Positions 42,720-49,756 of a stretch of 49,756 bases of DNA are shown piece by piece. Source of the DNA: CABQCM01 sp965145485. Lineage in GTDB: Bacteria; Bacillota; Clostridia; Oscillospirales; Acutalibacteraceae. The notes under the pieces were generated by a model. The model was not told where the DNA came from, made no database searches, and saw only the letters and a program-made list of their open reading frames with translations. Both the position numbers and the translations under genes were made by a program. Position 1 is the stretch's first letter; every line of letters begins with the position of its first letter. The stretch lies in NCBI GenBank assembly GCA_965145485.1, contig CBCTCU010000018.1:1-49756 (forward strand), read 5' to 3'.

Positions 42720-42811
42720 ATAAACCTCACGACTGTTATGGCATCAGTCAAAGCGTTGTTCAACAGACGTTTGATTTCAATATCCTTCATTGGACTGCGT
42801 TTCATCGTCAT
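42716..42811 (-). CDS. 31-residue ORF coupled to hsdM
   Basis: ATG at 42811 opens a 31-codon frame, MTMKRSPMKDIEIKRLLNNA to the end VVRFI, whose TGA overlaps the hsdM ATG. AAGGA from the end of the previous gene is its ribosome site, only three bases after that gene's stop codon. The tight packing suggests a real, translated small protein or coupling peptide. Family unknown. Confidence 0.5.
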   Translation of the reverse strand: MTMKRSPMKDIEIKRLLNNALTDAITVVRFI

Positions 42812-42814
42812 TTG

Positions 42815-43021
42815 TTATCCTTCATTCTCTAACAGTCCATATGTCCGATAATAGGACAACATCGCCTGAAGCTGCAGCTTATTGGCAAAAAGCTGGCGGT
42901 AGGTAACAGTTTTCTCTTTGCCTTCAGTTTTGAGCTTCGCCATCTTTTCCATAGTCGAATCATATTGGGAAAGGATGGATTTTAGCATATCTTCAAAAGC
43001 TTTTAGTCTCTTTTCGTCCAT
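42815..43021 (-). CDS. Small helical protein upstream of hsdM
   Basis: A 68-residue, charged, probably coiled-coil protein (MDEKRLKAFEDMLKSILSQY, then KMAKLKTEGKEKTVTYRQLF). The ATG at 43021 has GGTGAT upstream and is 12 bases after the HTH gene. It belongs to the HTH-small protein-hsdM operon. Function unknown; the position suggests regulation or assembly of the methylase. Confidence 0.65.
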   Translation of the reverse strand: MDEKRLKAFEDMLKSILSQYDSTMEKMAKLKTEGKEKTVTYRQLFANKLQLQAMLSYYRTYGLLENEG

Positions 43022-43033
43022 GCAAATCACCAA

Positions 43034-43222
43034 TTATTTCTCAGCCGCAACGCCGGACTTCATCCATGCGTCCACTTCGCTGATCTTAAATTTCCACAGC
43101 CTACCGATCTTCGTGGCGGGCATTTCTCTTTTGTCTATCCAAGCAAGCACGGTATCACGGCTGACGCCGAGATATTCACAAATTTCTTTCATGGAGTACC
43201 AGCGTTCGATGTTAGAGTCCAT
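43034..43222 (-). CDS. Excisionase-like (MerR/HTH_17) DNA-binding protein
   Basis: A 62-residue protein consisting of one winged HTH of the HTH_17/excisionase type: YSMKEICEYLGVSRDTVLAW, then IDKREMPATKIGRLWKFKIS. GTGAGGG lies upstream of the ATG. It is the first gene of the hsdM operon, so it is more likely a regulator of that operon than a phage excisionase. Confidence 0.82.
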   Translation of the reverse strand: MDSNIERWYSMKEICEYLGVSRDTVLAWIDKREMPATKIGRLWKFKISEVDAWMKSGVAAEK

Positions 43223-43263
43223 TTTGAGCCCTCACTTTCAGGCAGATACAATAATATAGAATA

Positions 43264-43292
43264 ATTATACTTGAGCTTTCACCTAAAATCAA
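43264..43292 (-). promoter_or_regulatory. Promoter of the HTH-hsdM operon
   Basis: On the minus strand TTGATT (43287-43292), 17-base spacer, TATAAT (43264-43269), 42 bases upstream of the HTH start codon. Confidence 0.7.
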
Positions 43293-43341
43293 TGATTTAT
43301 GTGGATTTATGTTGAATAGAAACGATTTGAGATATAAAAAT

Positions 43342-43373
43342 ATGTCCGCCATTGCTGGCGGGCATATTTTTTG
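43342..43373 (+). terminator. Hairpin at the left end of element copy 1
   Basis: ATGTCCGCCA (43342-43351) pairs with TGGCGGGCAT (43356-43365) around TTGC, followed by ATTTTTTG. The same hairpin and following sequence recur at 46597, so it marks the beginning of the duplicated element segment. Confidence 0.75.
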
Positions 43374-43733
43374 CCTTTTTCAAAAATTTTTCTTAAAAAT
43401 AGGATGGCATTTGGCTTTGTAATTCCAAATAAGTGAGAGGGTCTTTTGCAAAACAAAAATTTTTTAAAAACACCCGATAATTTTGCTCTTCCCAGTGAAA
43501 ACAAGTGAAAGGGCAAATTTTTTCAAGAATTTTTCGGAAAAGACCAAAAAAGGGTGTGCATTTCGGCATCCTTTGTCCACACGGCGACGCCGCTTGACGG
43601 GGGCAGTGATAGAAAAACGGGATTCGAAAAAATACCACAGATATCGGAAGGCACTACGATACTCACGCCGATATCTGCCTAACACAGCCTCAAAAAAGAG
43701 GATGAAAGCAATGAGCTCAAAGAACGTTACCAA

Positions 43734-43985
43734 ATGATGTTCCCGGATTATCCGGATATTGTAACCGTAAAACTATTGCGGGAAATGCTCGGCGTCAGCC
43801 GGGCACTCGCTTACAAGCTGATCAGCGACGGCGAAATACAGGCGGTGAAAATCGGGACATCATTAAAAATTCCAAAAGTCAGCGTCATCAATTACGTGAC
43901 CGAAGAGCAAAAGGAGGTGAAATGCAGTAGCCCAGCGAGTAGAACTTACCTCGTCCCAGCGCAGGCGGTGCAACCGGCTGATTAA
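43734..43985 (+). pseudogene. HTH protein of conjugative element, decayed copy
   Basis: Homologue of the intact gene at 47150: MMFPDYPDIVTVKLLREMLG, then SRALAYKLISDGEIQAVKIG. Relative to copy 2 the true start region (KSELKELYQ) has lost its ATG. The stop is shifted, so the C-terminus runs on as VKCSSPASRTYLVPAQ. The internal ATG at 43734 lacks a ribosome site. Probably non-functional. Confidence 0.65.
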
Positions 43986-44346
43986 AAAGCTGTGCGCAAA
44001 TTACGACGATGGATATTGCCTGCCTTTAGATGATGGCGATGGCTGTGTCTGCGTACAGATGATCTCGCTTTCGCTCATCTGCAAGTATTTCCGCAATGCG
44101 GTTTTACAAGCCGACAAAGAACTGTGTGCGGATATTTTCAGACAGCGTACTTACCATTGCATTGAATGCGGGGCTGTATTCGCGCCAAATTCCAATCTGC
44201 AGAAATACTGCCCGGCTTGCAGCAAAAGAGTCCACCGCAGGCAGAAAAACGAGAGCGAAAGAAAGCTGATTTTGACGGTTCTAATAAGTTCGATAGCTAA
44301 AATCCGCCCCCTGTTCTTTCCGAAAAAGCACCAGTTCTTTCTGTGA
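43927..44346 (+). pseudogene. Cysteine-rich VLP-type protein of conjugative element, start lost
   Basis: The frame encodes RCNRLIKKLCANYDDGYC, then LQKYCPACSKRVHRRQKN, a Cys-rich zinc-binding-like protein characteristic of Tn1549-type elements. Where copy 2 uses GTG (47388), this copy has GTA at 43927, and a TGA lies just upstream, so no normal start remains. The C-terminal part is longer than expected (ends KHQFFL), perhaps after a frameshift. The next in-frame ATG is 44059. Confidence 0.6.
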
Positions 44347-44372
44347 TTTTAAGTTGCTTTTATAAATTTAGG

Positions 44373-44415
44373 AAAAAGTCCAGCAAAATCGCACGGTTAC
44401 TGGACTTTTTGTAAG
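44373..44415 (+). terminator. Intrinsic terminator after copy 1 module
   Basis: AAAAAGTCCAG (44373-44383) pairs with CTGGACTTTTT (44400-44410) around a 16-base loop. The gap 44416-44755 that follows is AT-rich with no gene. Confidence 0.75.
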
Positions 44416-44755
44416 GGTGATACAAAAAAGATTTGTTGTCTTTTTCAGAGGGAGATTTGAACGCTCAAATACCTTGTCATCGCTCATTGACCTATCAGAC
44501 TCCCCCTCATTTTGAGGAGTTGTTTGGCAAGAAATAATGTCTTGGATTATAAGAATAGTCTGTCTAAAATCAGGCTATCAAAAAATATTTTTAATCCGAA
44601 ATTTTTATTTTTTACTGGTTACAAGTAAAGCGGAAATTCAGACAAAGCCTAATTTACCAGGGATTCAGAAACAAAACAAGATCCGATTTCCGATAATTAT
44701 GTTCGAAAATCGGGTCTCATACAATATTAGTCAATTTTAATTTGCCAAATCATAC

Positions 44756-44783
44756 TTGACTAAATTTAACTTTGTGCTATACT
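44756..44783 (+). promoter_or_regulatory. Promoter of the ATPase gene
   Basis: TTGACT (44756-44761), 16-base spacer, TATACT (44778-44783), 55 bases before the start codon. Confidence 0.7.
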
Positions 44784-44838
44784 GTATTTAGTTATACTAT
44801 AAGCAATGCGTGTTGCTGCAATGGGGAGGATGTAATCC

Positions 44839-46227
44839 ATGTTTATCGGCAGAGAACGTGAACTTGCAACGCTGAATAAGTTGTACGTATCGGACAAGTT
44901 TGAATTTGTAGTAATATATGGCCGTCGCCGTGTTGGCAAAACGGCGCTGATCAGCCAGTTTATTGACGAAAAAAACGCCATCTATTTTATGGGCGTTGAA
45001 AGCAACGCCAAGCAGAATCTTGAAAATTTCAGCAAGAGCATTTTGAGCTATCATACCGGCATGAATGCCGAAACTTCTTTCCTGTCCTTTCAGGCGGCTT
45101 TGGAGTATGTGTTCAAGTTGTCCGAAAAGGAACGGATTATTCTTGCCATTGACGAATACCCTTATGTCGCCCGCTCGTCGAAAAGCCTCGCTTCCACCAT
45201 CCAGCTTTTGATTGACCAATACAAAGATACTTCCAAGCTGATGCTGATCCTCTGCGGCTCGTCGATGTCCTATATGGAAGATCATGTCCTCGCCTACAAA
45301 GCGCCGCTTTACGGCAGACGGACGGCGCAGATGAAAATTCTCCCCTTTGACTTTGAGGAAACCTGCCATTATTTCAAAAATTTCACCGATGAAGAGAAAG
45401 CCTATGTGTACGGCATCGTCGGCGGCACGCCGCAGTATCTGCTTCAGATGAGCGATAAGCTGAGCATTGAGGACAATATTAAAAACACATTCCTGAATCC
45501 CAACTCCGCCCTGTTTGAGGAGCCGGAAAATCTTCTCAAACAGGAGGTCCGGGAACCGGCTCTCTACAATGCGATTATCACGGCCATTGCCACCGGCGCT
45601 TCCCGTATGTCGGAGATTTCGGGCAAGGTGGGGGAAAACACAAATATTTGCTCCGCTTATGTAAAAAACCTGATTTCCCTTGGCATTATCGAAAAAGAAA
45701 CACCATATGGTGAAAAAGCGTCCCGGAAAGCAATTTACTCTATTGCGGACAATATGTTTCGCTTTTGGTATCGTTTTGTGCCGGAAAACAATTCGATCAT
45801 CGCCCGTGGCGCCGCCGATTTGGCCTACAAGCGCATCGAGCCGTATCTGTCCGACTATATGGGTAAAGTGTTTGAGGAAATCTGTAAGCAATATCTTTGG
45901 AAGCTGTTGCTGAACGGAGAATGCCCGGTGGAGTTTTCCTCTCTCGGTCGCTGGTGGGGCAACGATCCCAAGGAAAAGCATCAGGCGGAAATCGATATCC
46001 TTGCCGAGCAGGATAAAAATACCGCCCTTTTCGGGGAGTGCAAATGGACGAATGAGAAGGTCGATCTTGGCGTTTTGGAAAACCTCGTAAAGCGTAGCGA
46101 ACTGTTCCCCTATAAAAATGTCTACTACTACCTCTTTGCCAAAACCGGCTTTACAAAAGGCTGCATTGATCGGGCAAATGAGATGGGGAATGTGTCGCTG
46201 GTGGCCTACAAGGATATGCTGCGCTAA
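44839..46227 (+). CDS. ATPase_2/DUF234-type AAA ATPase with nuclease-like C-terminus
   Basis: A 462-residue P-loop protein. Walker A is in GRRRVGKT (28-35), Walker B in ILAIDEYPYV, and the sensor-like LILCGSSMSYM follows. A winged-helix region with MSEISGKVGENTNICSAYV comes next. The C-terminal DUF234 domain has EIDI...GECKW, the pattern of a PD-(D/E)xK nuclease fold. GGGGAGGA precedes the ATG. Such proteins are common in anaerobes and archaea, often on mobile DNA; their role is not established. It sits between the two copies of the element module. Confidence 0.88.
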   Translation: MFIGRERELATLNKLYVSDKFEFVVIYGRRRVGKTALISQFIDEKNAIYFMGVESNAKQNLENFSKSILSYHTGMNAETSFLSFQAALEYVFKLSEKERIILAIDEYPYVARSSKSLASTIQLLIDQYKDTSKLMLILCGSSMSYMEDHVLAYKAPLYGRRTAQMKILPFDFEETCHYFKNFTDEEKAYVYGIVGGTPQYLLQMSDKLSIEDNIKNTFLNPNSALFEEPENLLKQEVREPALYNAIITAIATGASRMSEISGKVGENTNICSAYVKNLISLGIIEKETPYGEKASRKAIYSIADNMFRFWYRFVPENNSIIARGAADLAYKRIEPYLSDYMGKVFEEICKQYLWKLLLNGECPVEFSSLGRWWGNDPKEKHQAEIDILAEQDKNTALFGECKWTNEKVDLGVLENLVKRSELFPYKNVYYYLFAKTGFTKGCIDRANEMGNVSLVAYKDMLR

Positions 46228-46272
46228 CGTCCGTATTAGAATAAAGCATTTGCAAACAGAGGTGCTCACAAA

Positions 46273-46563
46273 ATGGTGAATGATAAAATAAATGTAGTGG
46301 GTACAAATATTGCCGAAAAGGCAACGATGATATGGAATGTGGCAGATATGCTGCGTGGTCCGTTTAAGCCGCATGAATATGGACTTGTTATCCTACCTAT
46401 GACAGTTGTGAAGCGCTTTCACGATTGTTTACTGCCTACGCACGAAGCTGTATTAAAAGAATATGAATCAAAAAAGCATTTAGCGGTAATTAATGGTTTT
46501 TTGACGCGTGCGTCCGGTTATCAATTCTATAATAAACCATTTACACATATTTTTGGAAAATAA
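46273..46563 (+). pseudogene. N-terminal fragment of a type I hsdM
   Basis: A 96-codon frame matching the start of HsdM proteins: IWNVADMLRG, then VILPMTVVKRFHDCLLPTHE, and HLAVINGFLTRASGYQFYNK. It ends after HIFGK as the second element module begins at about 46590. Relatives run to 500 or more residues, so this is a gene cut by insertion or rearrangement. It is a different hsdM from the one at 40887-42719. Confidence 0.8.
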
Positions 46564-46589
46564 AACGAATTATAGTTTTCCTGCAAGCA

Positions 46590-47520
46590 CACAAACGCCC
46601 GCCACTCCCGGCGGGCATATTTTTTGCCTATTTTCAATTTTTTTCTTAAAAACAGGTTGCGTTTTGGCGTTTCAATTCCAAATAAGTGAAGGGTAAATTT
46701 TTTCTCAAAAATTTTTTCGAGAAAAGCCCGAAAATGGGTGTGCATTTCGGCACCCTTTGTCCAAATGAGTGAAGGGAGTTTTTAATCCGTAAATATTTTT
46801 CCCGTTTAGGGGGTGCATTTGACCTCTCCCTGTGGGAATAAGTGAAAGACCTTCTTACTGTACCTTGAAAATTGAATAATAATCCGAATGGAATATGACT
46901 GTGCGATGACCGCAAGGGCTCCCGAAAAGTCGGCAGACTTTTTGGGAAGAGGAGGAGCAACGGCGTGAGCGAGCTTTTCGTGCTTAGCACGGAAATGAGC
47001 GATACAAAGTTTGTGACGGCGACACCGCTTGACGGGGGCAGGGATAGAAAAACGGCATTCGGATAAAACGCAGCAGATATCGGAAGGCACTATGATCCTC
47101 ACGCCGATATCTGCCTTACATAGCCATAAAAAAGGAGGATTGAAGCGCTATGAAAAAATCAGAGCTCAAAGAGCTTTATCAGATGATGTTTCCGGAATAT
47201 CCGGACATCGTGACCGTCCGGCAGCTTCGGGAAATGCTGGGCATCAGCCGTCAGCTTGCCTACGATCTCATCAACGATGGTGAATTGCAGCAGGCGATTA
47301 AAATCGGCAACAGTTTCAAAATCCCGAAAGTCAGTGTAATCAACTTCGTGATCGAAGAGAAAAAGGAGTCCAATGGTATGAAATCAAGTGCCTGAAATCC
47401 TGCGGCTTACCCCGTCCCAACGCTCACGGTGCGACCGCCTGATAAAAAGGCTGTGCGCCAATTATGACGACGGCAACTGCCTGTTGCTGGATGACGGCGA
47501 GCCCTGCGTTTGCCCGCAGA
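46590..47520 (+). repeat. Element leading module, copy 2
   Basis: Direct repeat of 43342-44290, about 3.3 kb further right. It starts with hairpin GCCCGCC (46597-46603)/GGCGGGC (46610-46616) and TTTTTT. It contains an extra stretch (about 46770-47010) absent from copy 1, with the leader-like TACCTTGAAAATTGAATAAT. It includes the inverted repeat CAGATATCGG/CCGATATCTG (47074-47083, 47104-47113) just ahead of the HTH gene, a probable regulatory site. No gene is seen in 46620-47149. Confidence 0.8.
47150..47395 (+). CDS. HTH regulator of Tn1549-type conjugative element
   Basis: An 81-residue DNA-binding protein: QMMFPEYPDIVTVRQLREML, then SRQLAYDLINDGELQQAIKIG and FKIPKVSVINFV, a helix-turn-helix of the excisionase/HTH_17 type. 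AAAAAGGAGG precedes the ATG. Its last 8 bases overlap the next gene's GTG start, implying coupled translation. The CAGATATCGG inverted repeat upstream is a likely binding site; that is inference. Confidence 0.82.
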   Translation: MKKSELKELYQMMFPEYPDIVTVRQLREMLGISRQLAYDLINDGELQQAIKIGNSFKIPKVSVINFVIEEKKESNGMKSSA

Positions 47521-48008
47521 CCATTATGAACGCCGCAGGCTTCGGCTCGGCAGCACAGACGGTATTGCCGCAGGAAATTGTCACGGCTGTTGAGGACTGC
47601 GGTTTTTTTGAGAGTATTCCCCTATGGGCAGTCACTCTCATCGGCGGGCTTTTCATCACGATATTGTCATTCATTATGATTATGTCTGTGTACGGTAGAT
47701 TTTTCCGCCTTTATCTTTATACCGCCATCGCTCCCGTTCCTCTATCTACTTTTGCGGGAGAGCCGAGCCAGAATGTGGGCAAGAGCTTTATCAAATCGTA
47801 TGCCGCCGTCTGTCTGGAGGGCGCAATCATCGTGCTTGCCTGTATCATATTCTCCCTTTTTGCGGCTTCTCTCCCTGCGGTTGACCCGAACGCTGCGCCT
47901 GTATCTATGGTATGGAGTTATATCGGAGAGCTGGTGTTTAATATGCTCGTCCTCGTCGGTGCGGTTAAAATGGCAGACCGTGTTGTAAGAGAAATGATGG
48001 GCTTATAA
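47388..48008 (+). CDS. Chimeric ORF: Cys-rich protein start fused to VirB6/TrbL-like C-terminus
   Basis: A 206-residue open frame made of two unrelated parts. Residues 1 to about 43 (SQRSRCDRLIKRLCANYDDG, CVCPQ) are the start of the Cys-rich VLP-type protein seen in copy 1. From TIMNAAGFGSAAQ onward it is the C-terminal part of the CD1112-family VirB6/TrbL-like conjugation membrane protein, with several transmembrane helices and the ending DRVVREMMGL. An internal deletion near 47518 most easily explains this, with loss of all genes normally between them. The start is GTG, overlapping the HTH gene. Such a fusion is unlikely to function in transfer. An assembly artefact is possible. Confidence 0.75.
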   Translation: MPEILRLTPSQRSRCDRLIKRLCANYDDGNCLLLDDGEPCVCPQTIMNAAGFGSAAQTVLPQEIVTAVEDCGFFESIPLWAVTLIGGLFITILSFIMIMSVYGRFFRLYLYTAIAPVPLSTFAGEPSQNVGKSFIKSYAAVCLEGAIIVLACIIFSLFAASLPAVDPNAAPVSMVWSYIGELVFNMLVLVGAVKMADRVVREMMGL

Positions 48009-48018
48009 GGAGGAAGCG

Positions 48019-48228
48019 ATGAAACGGTTTTATGTTTTTAAGGACGGAGTACAGCAAGGAAGCACCGCTACAAAGGAAAGTGCTGTTGAACTTATCCGTC
48101 AGTATCAGGAAAAGGAAACGCATCCGTTTCTGAAAGCGGAGTTCAGTATTATTGCGGGTGAAGAAGAATATATCCCATATCCGTCCCGCAAAAAGCAGTC
48201 CAGACAAAAAAGCGGTATGGAACGATAA
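48019..48228 (+). CDS. Small conjugative-element protein
   Basis: A 69-residue protein, MKRFYVFKDGVQQGS, then SAVELIRQYQEKETHPFLKA and a basic C-terminus. It lies between VirB6/TrbL-like and PrgI genes, the position of a small hypothetical gene in Tn1549-type elements. AAGGAGG precedes the ATG. Function unknown. Confidence 0.75.
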   Translation: MKRFYVFKDGVQQGSTATKESAVELIRQYQEKETHPFLKAEFSIIAGEEEYIPYPSRKKQSRQKSGMER

Positions 48229-48241
48229 GGAGGTGTAACTT

Positions 48242-48589
48242 TTGGAAGTCAAGATAAATAAGGAAATCCGCAATTACACGGAGAGTATGTTCTTTGGACT
48301 GTCGCTGCGGCAGTTCATTTTTTCTTTACTTGCCTGCGGTGTGGCGGTAGGGCTGTATTTTATTCTCCGTCCGTATTTCGGAATAGAAACGCTTAGTTGG
48401 GTGTGTATTCTCGGAGCTGCGCCCTTTGCGGTAATGGGCTTTGTCAAGTACAACGGTATGACCGCAGAGCAATTTGTATGGGCGTGGATTAAATCGGAGT
48501 TTTTGATGCCGAAAAAGCTGATGTTTAACCCCGACAATATGACCTTGAACAGCAGCGCAAGGAAAGCAAGGAGTTCTTGGACGATTTAA
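48242..48589 (+). CDS. PrgI-family conjugation membrane protein, altered C-terminus
   Basis: PrgI proteins are small inner-membrane parts of Gram-positive type IV secretion systems. The 115-residue frame starts at TTG 48242 with AAGGAGG upstream. It reads MEVKINKEIRNYTESMFFG, then two transmembrane helices (about 22-42 and 50-66) and MPKKLMFNPDN. After that point the family-like sequence stops and the end (MTLNSSARKARSSWTI) is the out-of-frame reading of VirB4 DNA. A deletion junction therefore lies near 48535. Confidence 0.82.
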   Translation: MEVKINKEIRNYTESMFFGLSLRQFIFSLLACGVAVGLYFILRPYFGIETLSWVCILGAAPFAVMGFVKYNGMTAEQFVWAWIKSEFLMPKKLMFNPDNMTLNSSARKARSSWTI

Positions 48590-49756
48590 CGACCCGTGAC
48601 CAGAGAATGCTTTTTGCAGTTTTGACGATGGTGCATACGGCGGAAACAAAGGAACAGCTTGACAACGACACCGAAGCTCTCCTTACCACAGCCAGAAAGC
48701 ACCTTTGTCAGTTTGCGGTGCTGAAATATCAGCAGATGGACGGTCTGAATACCGCCCTGCCGTTTGGTGTTCGCAGGATTGATGCGATGCGTACTCTTAC
48801 AACGGAAAGCCTTGCGGTATTCATTCCTTTCAGAGTACAGGAAATCCATCACGAAAATGGCGTATATTACGGGCAGAACTCTATAAGCAAAAATATGATT
48901 ATTGCAAACCGCCGCCATCTGCTCAACGGCAACTCTTTTATTCTCGGCGTATCTGGCGCAGGAAAATCCTTTACGGCGAAAGAAGAAATGGTAAATATCA
49001 TTCTCACAGACCCAAACGCCGATGTCATTATCATTGACCCTGAACGGGAATATTCTCCGCTTGTAAAGGCGATGCAGGGCGAGGTTATTCATATTTCAGC
49101 AACGAGCGAAAATCATATCAACGCTATGGATATGAACTCCGATTACGGTGACGGCGCAAACCCCGTCATTTTGAAATCGGAGTTTATTTTGTCCCTGTGT
49201 GAGCAGCTCATCGGCGGCTCAAGTCTGGGTGCGAAGCAAAAGTCGATTATTGACCGTTGTACGGCAAGCGTGTACCGTCACTATCAGCAGGGCAATTATC
49301 AGGGCGTACCGCCCACCTTGCAGGATTTCCGTGAGGAACTGCTAAAACAGGACGAGCCAGAAGCGAAGGAAATCGCCCTTGCAATCGAGCTGTTTACGGA
49401 CGGCTCTCTGAATACCTTTGCAAAGCATACCAATGTGGATACGCACAGCCGCCTTATCTGCTATGACATTCTGGATTTAGGCAAGCAGTTGCAGCCCATC
49501 GGTATGCTTGTCGTTCTTGACAGTATCTTAAACCGTATCACGCAGAACAGGGCGAAAGGCAGAAACACATTTATCTTCATTGACGAGATTTATCTGCTCT
49601 TTCAACACGAATACTCGGCAAACTTCCTCTTTACCCTCTGGAAGCGTGTGAGGAAATACGGGGCGTACTGCACAGGCATTACCCAGAATGTGGACGACCT
49701 TTTGCAGAGCCATACGGCGAGGACGATGCTTGCCAACAGCGAGTTTATCATTATGC
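48541..49756 (+). pseudogene. VirB4-like conjugation ATPase (CD1110 family), 5'-truncated and running off the window
   Basis: The frame begins inside the protein at DLEQQRKESKEFLDD, overlaps the end of the PrgI frame, and has no start codon of its own. Visible motifs include Walker A GVSGAGKSFTA and Walker B IIIDPERE, then EFILSLCEQLIGG, RNTFIFIDEIYLL and TGITQNVDDLL. Relatives of the CD1110 family have several hundred residues before DLEQQRK, so the N-terminal part is missing. The ATPase powers type IV secretion at the cytoplasmic membrane. The right edge of the window cuts the 3' end. Confidence 0.85.

Larger units (their letters stand above)
43342..44290 (+). repeat. Element leading module, copy 1 (degenerate)
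   Basis: Direct repeat of 46590-47520. Shared features in order are the GCGGGC hairpin with TATTTTTTGCC, the block GGGTGTGCATTTCGGCA, the block CGCTTGACGGGGGCAG, the inverted repeat CAGATATCGG/CCGATATCTG (43638-43647 and 43668-43677), an HTH gene and a Cys-rich gene. Copy 1 is decayed: its HTH start region carries a deletion and its Cys-rich gene lacks a start codon. 43374-43733 holds no gene beyond these conserved blocks. Confidence 0.8.

Noticed and set aside
43034..43222. Phage excisionase next to an integrase
   Set aside because: The HTH type matches, but no integrase is nearby and the gene is in an operon with hsdM.

Overview
The window looks like a chromosomal segment from a GC-rich, spore-forming Clostridia-type Firmicute, plausibly Oscillospiraceae-like. 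This rests on gene content: the recJ-relA/spoT-dtd-MBL hydrolase-hemZ block, a LysM/GH18 spore-type hydrolase, AAAGGAGG ribosome binding sites, sigma-A promoters, and a conjugative element of the Tn1549 type. Genus cannot be assigned from sequence reading alone. The left two thirds are visibly GC-rich; from about 36.5 kb rightwards the DNA becomes AT-richer and is dominated by accessory genes and fragments.

Layout. 1-920: tRNA-His and tRNA-Gln, a terminator, then a non-coding tail with related hairpins. 922-9882 (minus strand): a DeoR-type regulator followed by a complete 2-oxoacid dehydrogenase set, E2 (lipoyl acyltransferase), E3 (dihydrolipoyl dehydrogenase) and a single-chain E1 alpha-beta fusion, then lipoate-protein ligase and mannitol-1-phosphate dehydrogenase. 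LplA would lipoylate E2, E1/E2/E3 would make acyl-CoA and NADH, and MtlD feeds hexitol carbon into glycolysis. A consensus promoter with CAAAA/TTTTG inverted repeats lies ahead of the regulator. 10241-19151 (plus): recJ, a bifunctional RelA/SpoT protein with an unusual repetitive N-terminal extension, dtd, an MBL-fold hydrolase and hemZ, the last carrying a low-complexity insertion. 19354-22054: DAHP synthase and a uridine-kinase-like P-loop protein with a long leader.

22.3-25.4 kb: a possible structured RNA, a frameshifted small gene, a Ser-rich lipoprotein and two XRE-type HTH genes. 25.6-30.6 kb: an SsuABC/TauABC-type importer whose permease and binding-protein genes are separated by about 1 kb holding a 142-bp tandem repeat, then a LysM/GH18 glycosidase. 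30.9-36.6 kb: an orphan acyl carrier protein, a tandem pair of small membrane proteins, and a locus of two aldo/keto reductases, an NTF2-like protein and a lipoprotein esterase opposite a LysR regulator.

36.9-49.8 kb is the accessory end. It holds a DUF3795 protein; a secreted protein with a glycine-zipper segment next to two near-identical membrane-anchored proteins (a possible effector/immunity-like module); a truncated type I HsdM behind an HTH gene, a small coiled-coil gene and a 31-codon ORF; and two copies of the leading module of a Tn1549/CD1110-type conjugative element. The first copy is decayed. Between the copies lie an ATPase_2/DUF234-type gene and an N-terminal fragment of another hsdM. 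The second copy runs into transfer genes (VirB6/TrbL-like, PrgI, VirB4) that carry two apparent internal deletions and continue past the right edge.

Most interesting leads: the secreted glycine-zipper protein with duplicated partner genes, the tandem repeat inside the transporter locus, the RelA/SpoT extension, the candidate structured RNAs, and the deletion-fusion genes of the conjugative element. Assignments come from motif recognition by eye; no database search was run.
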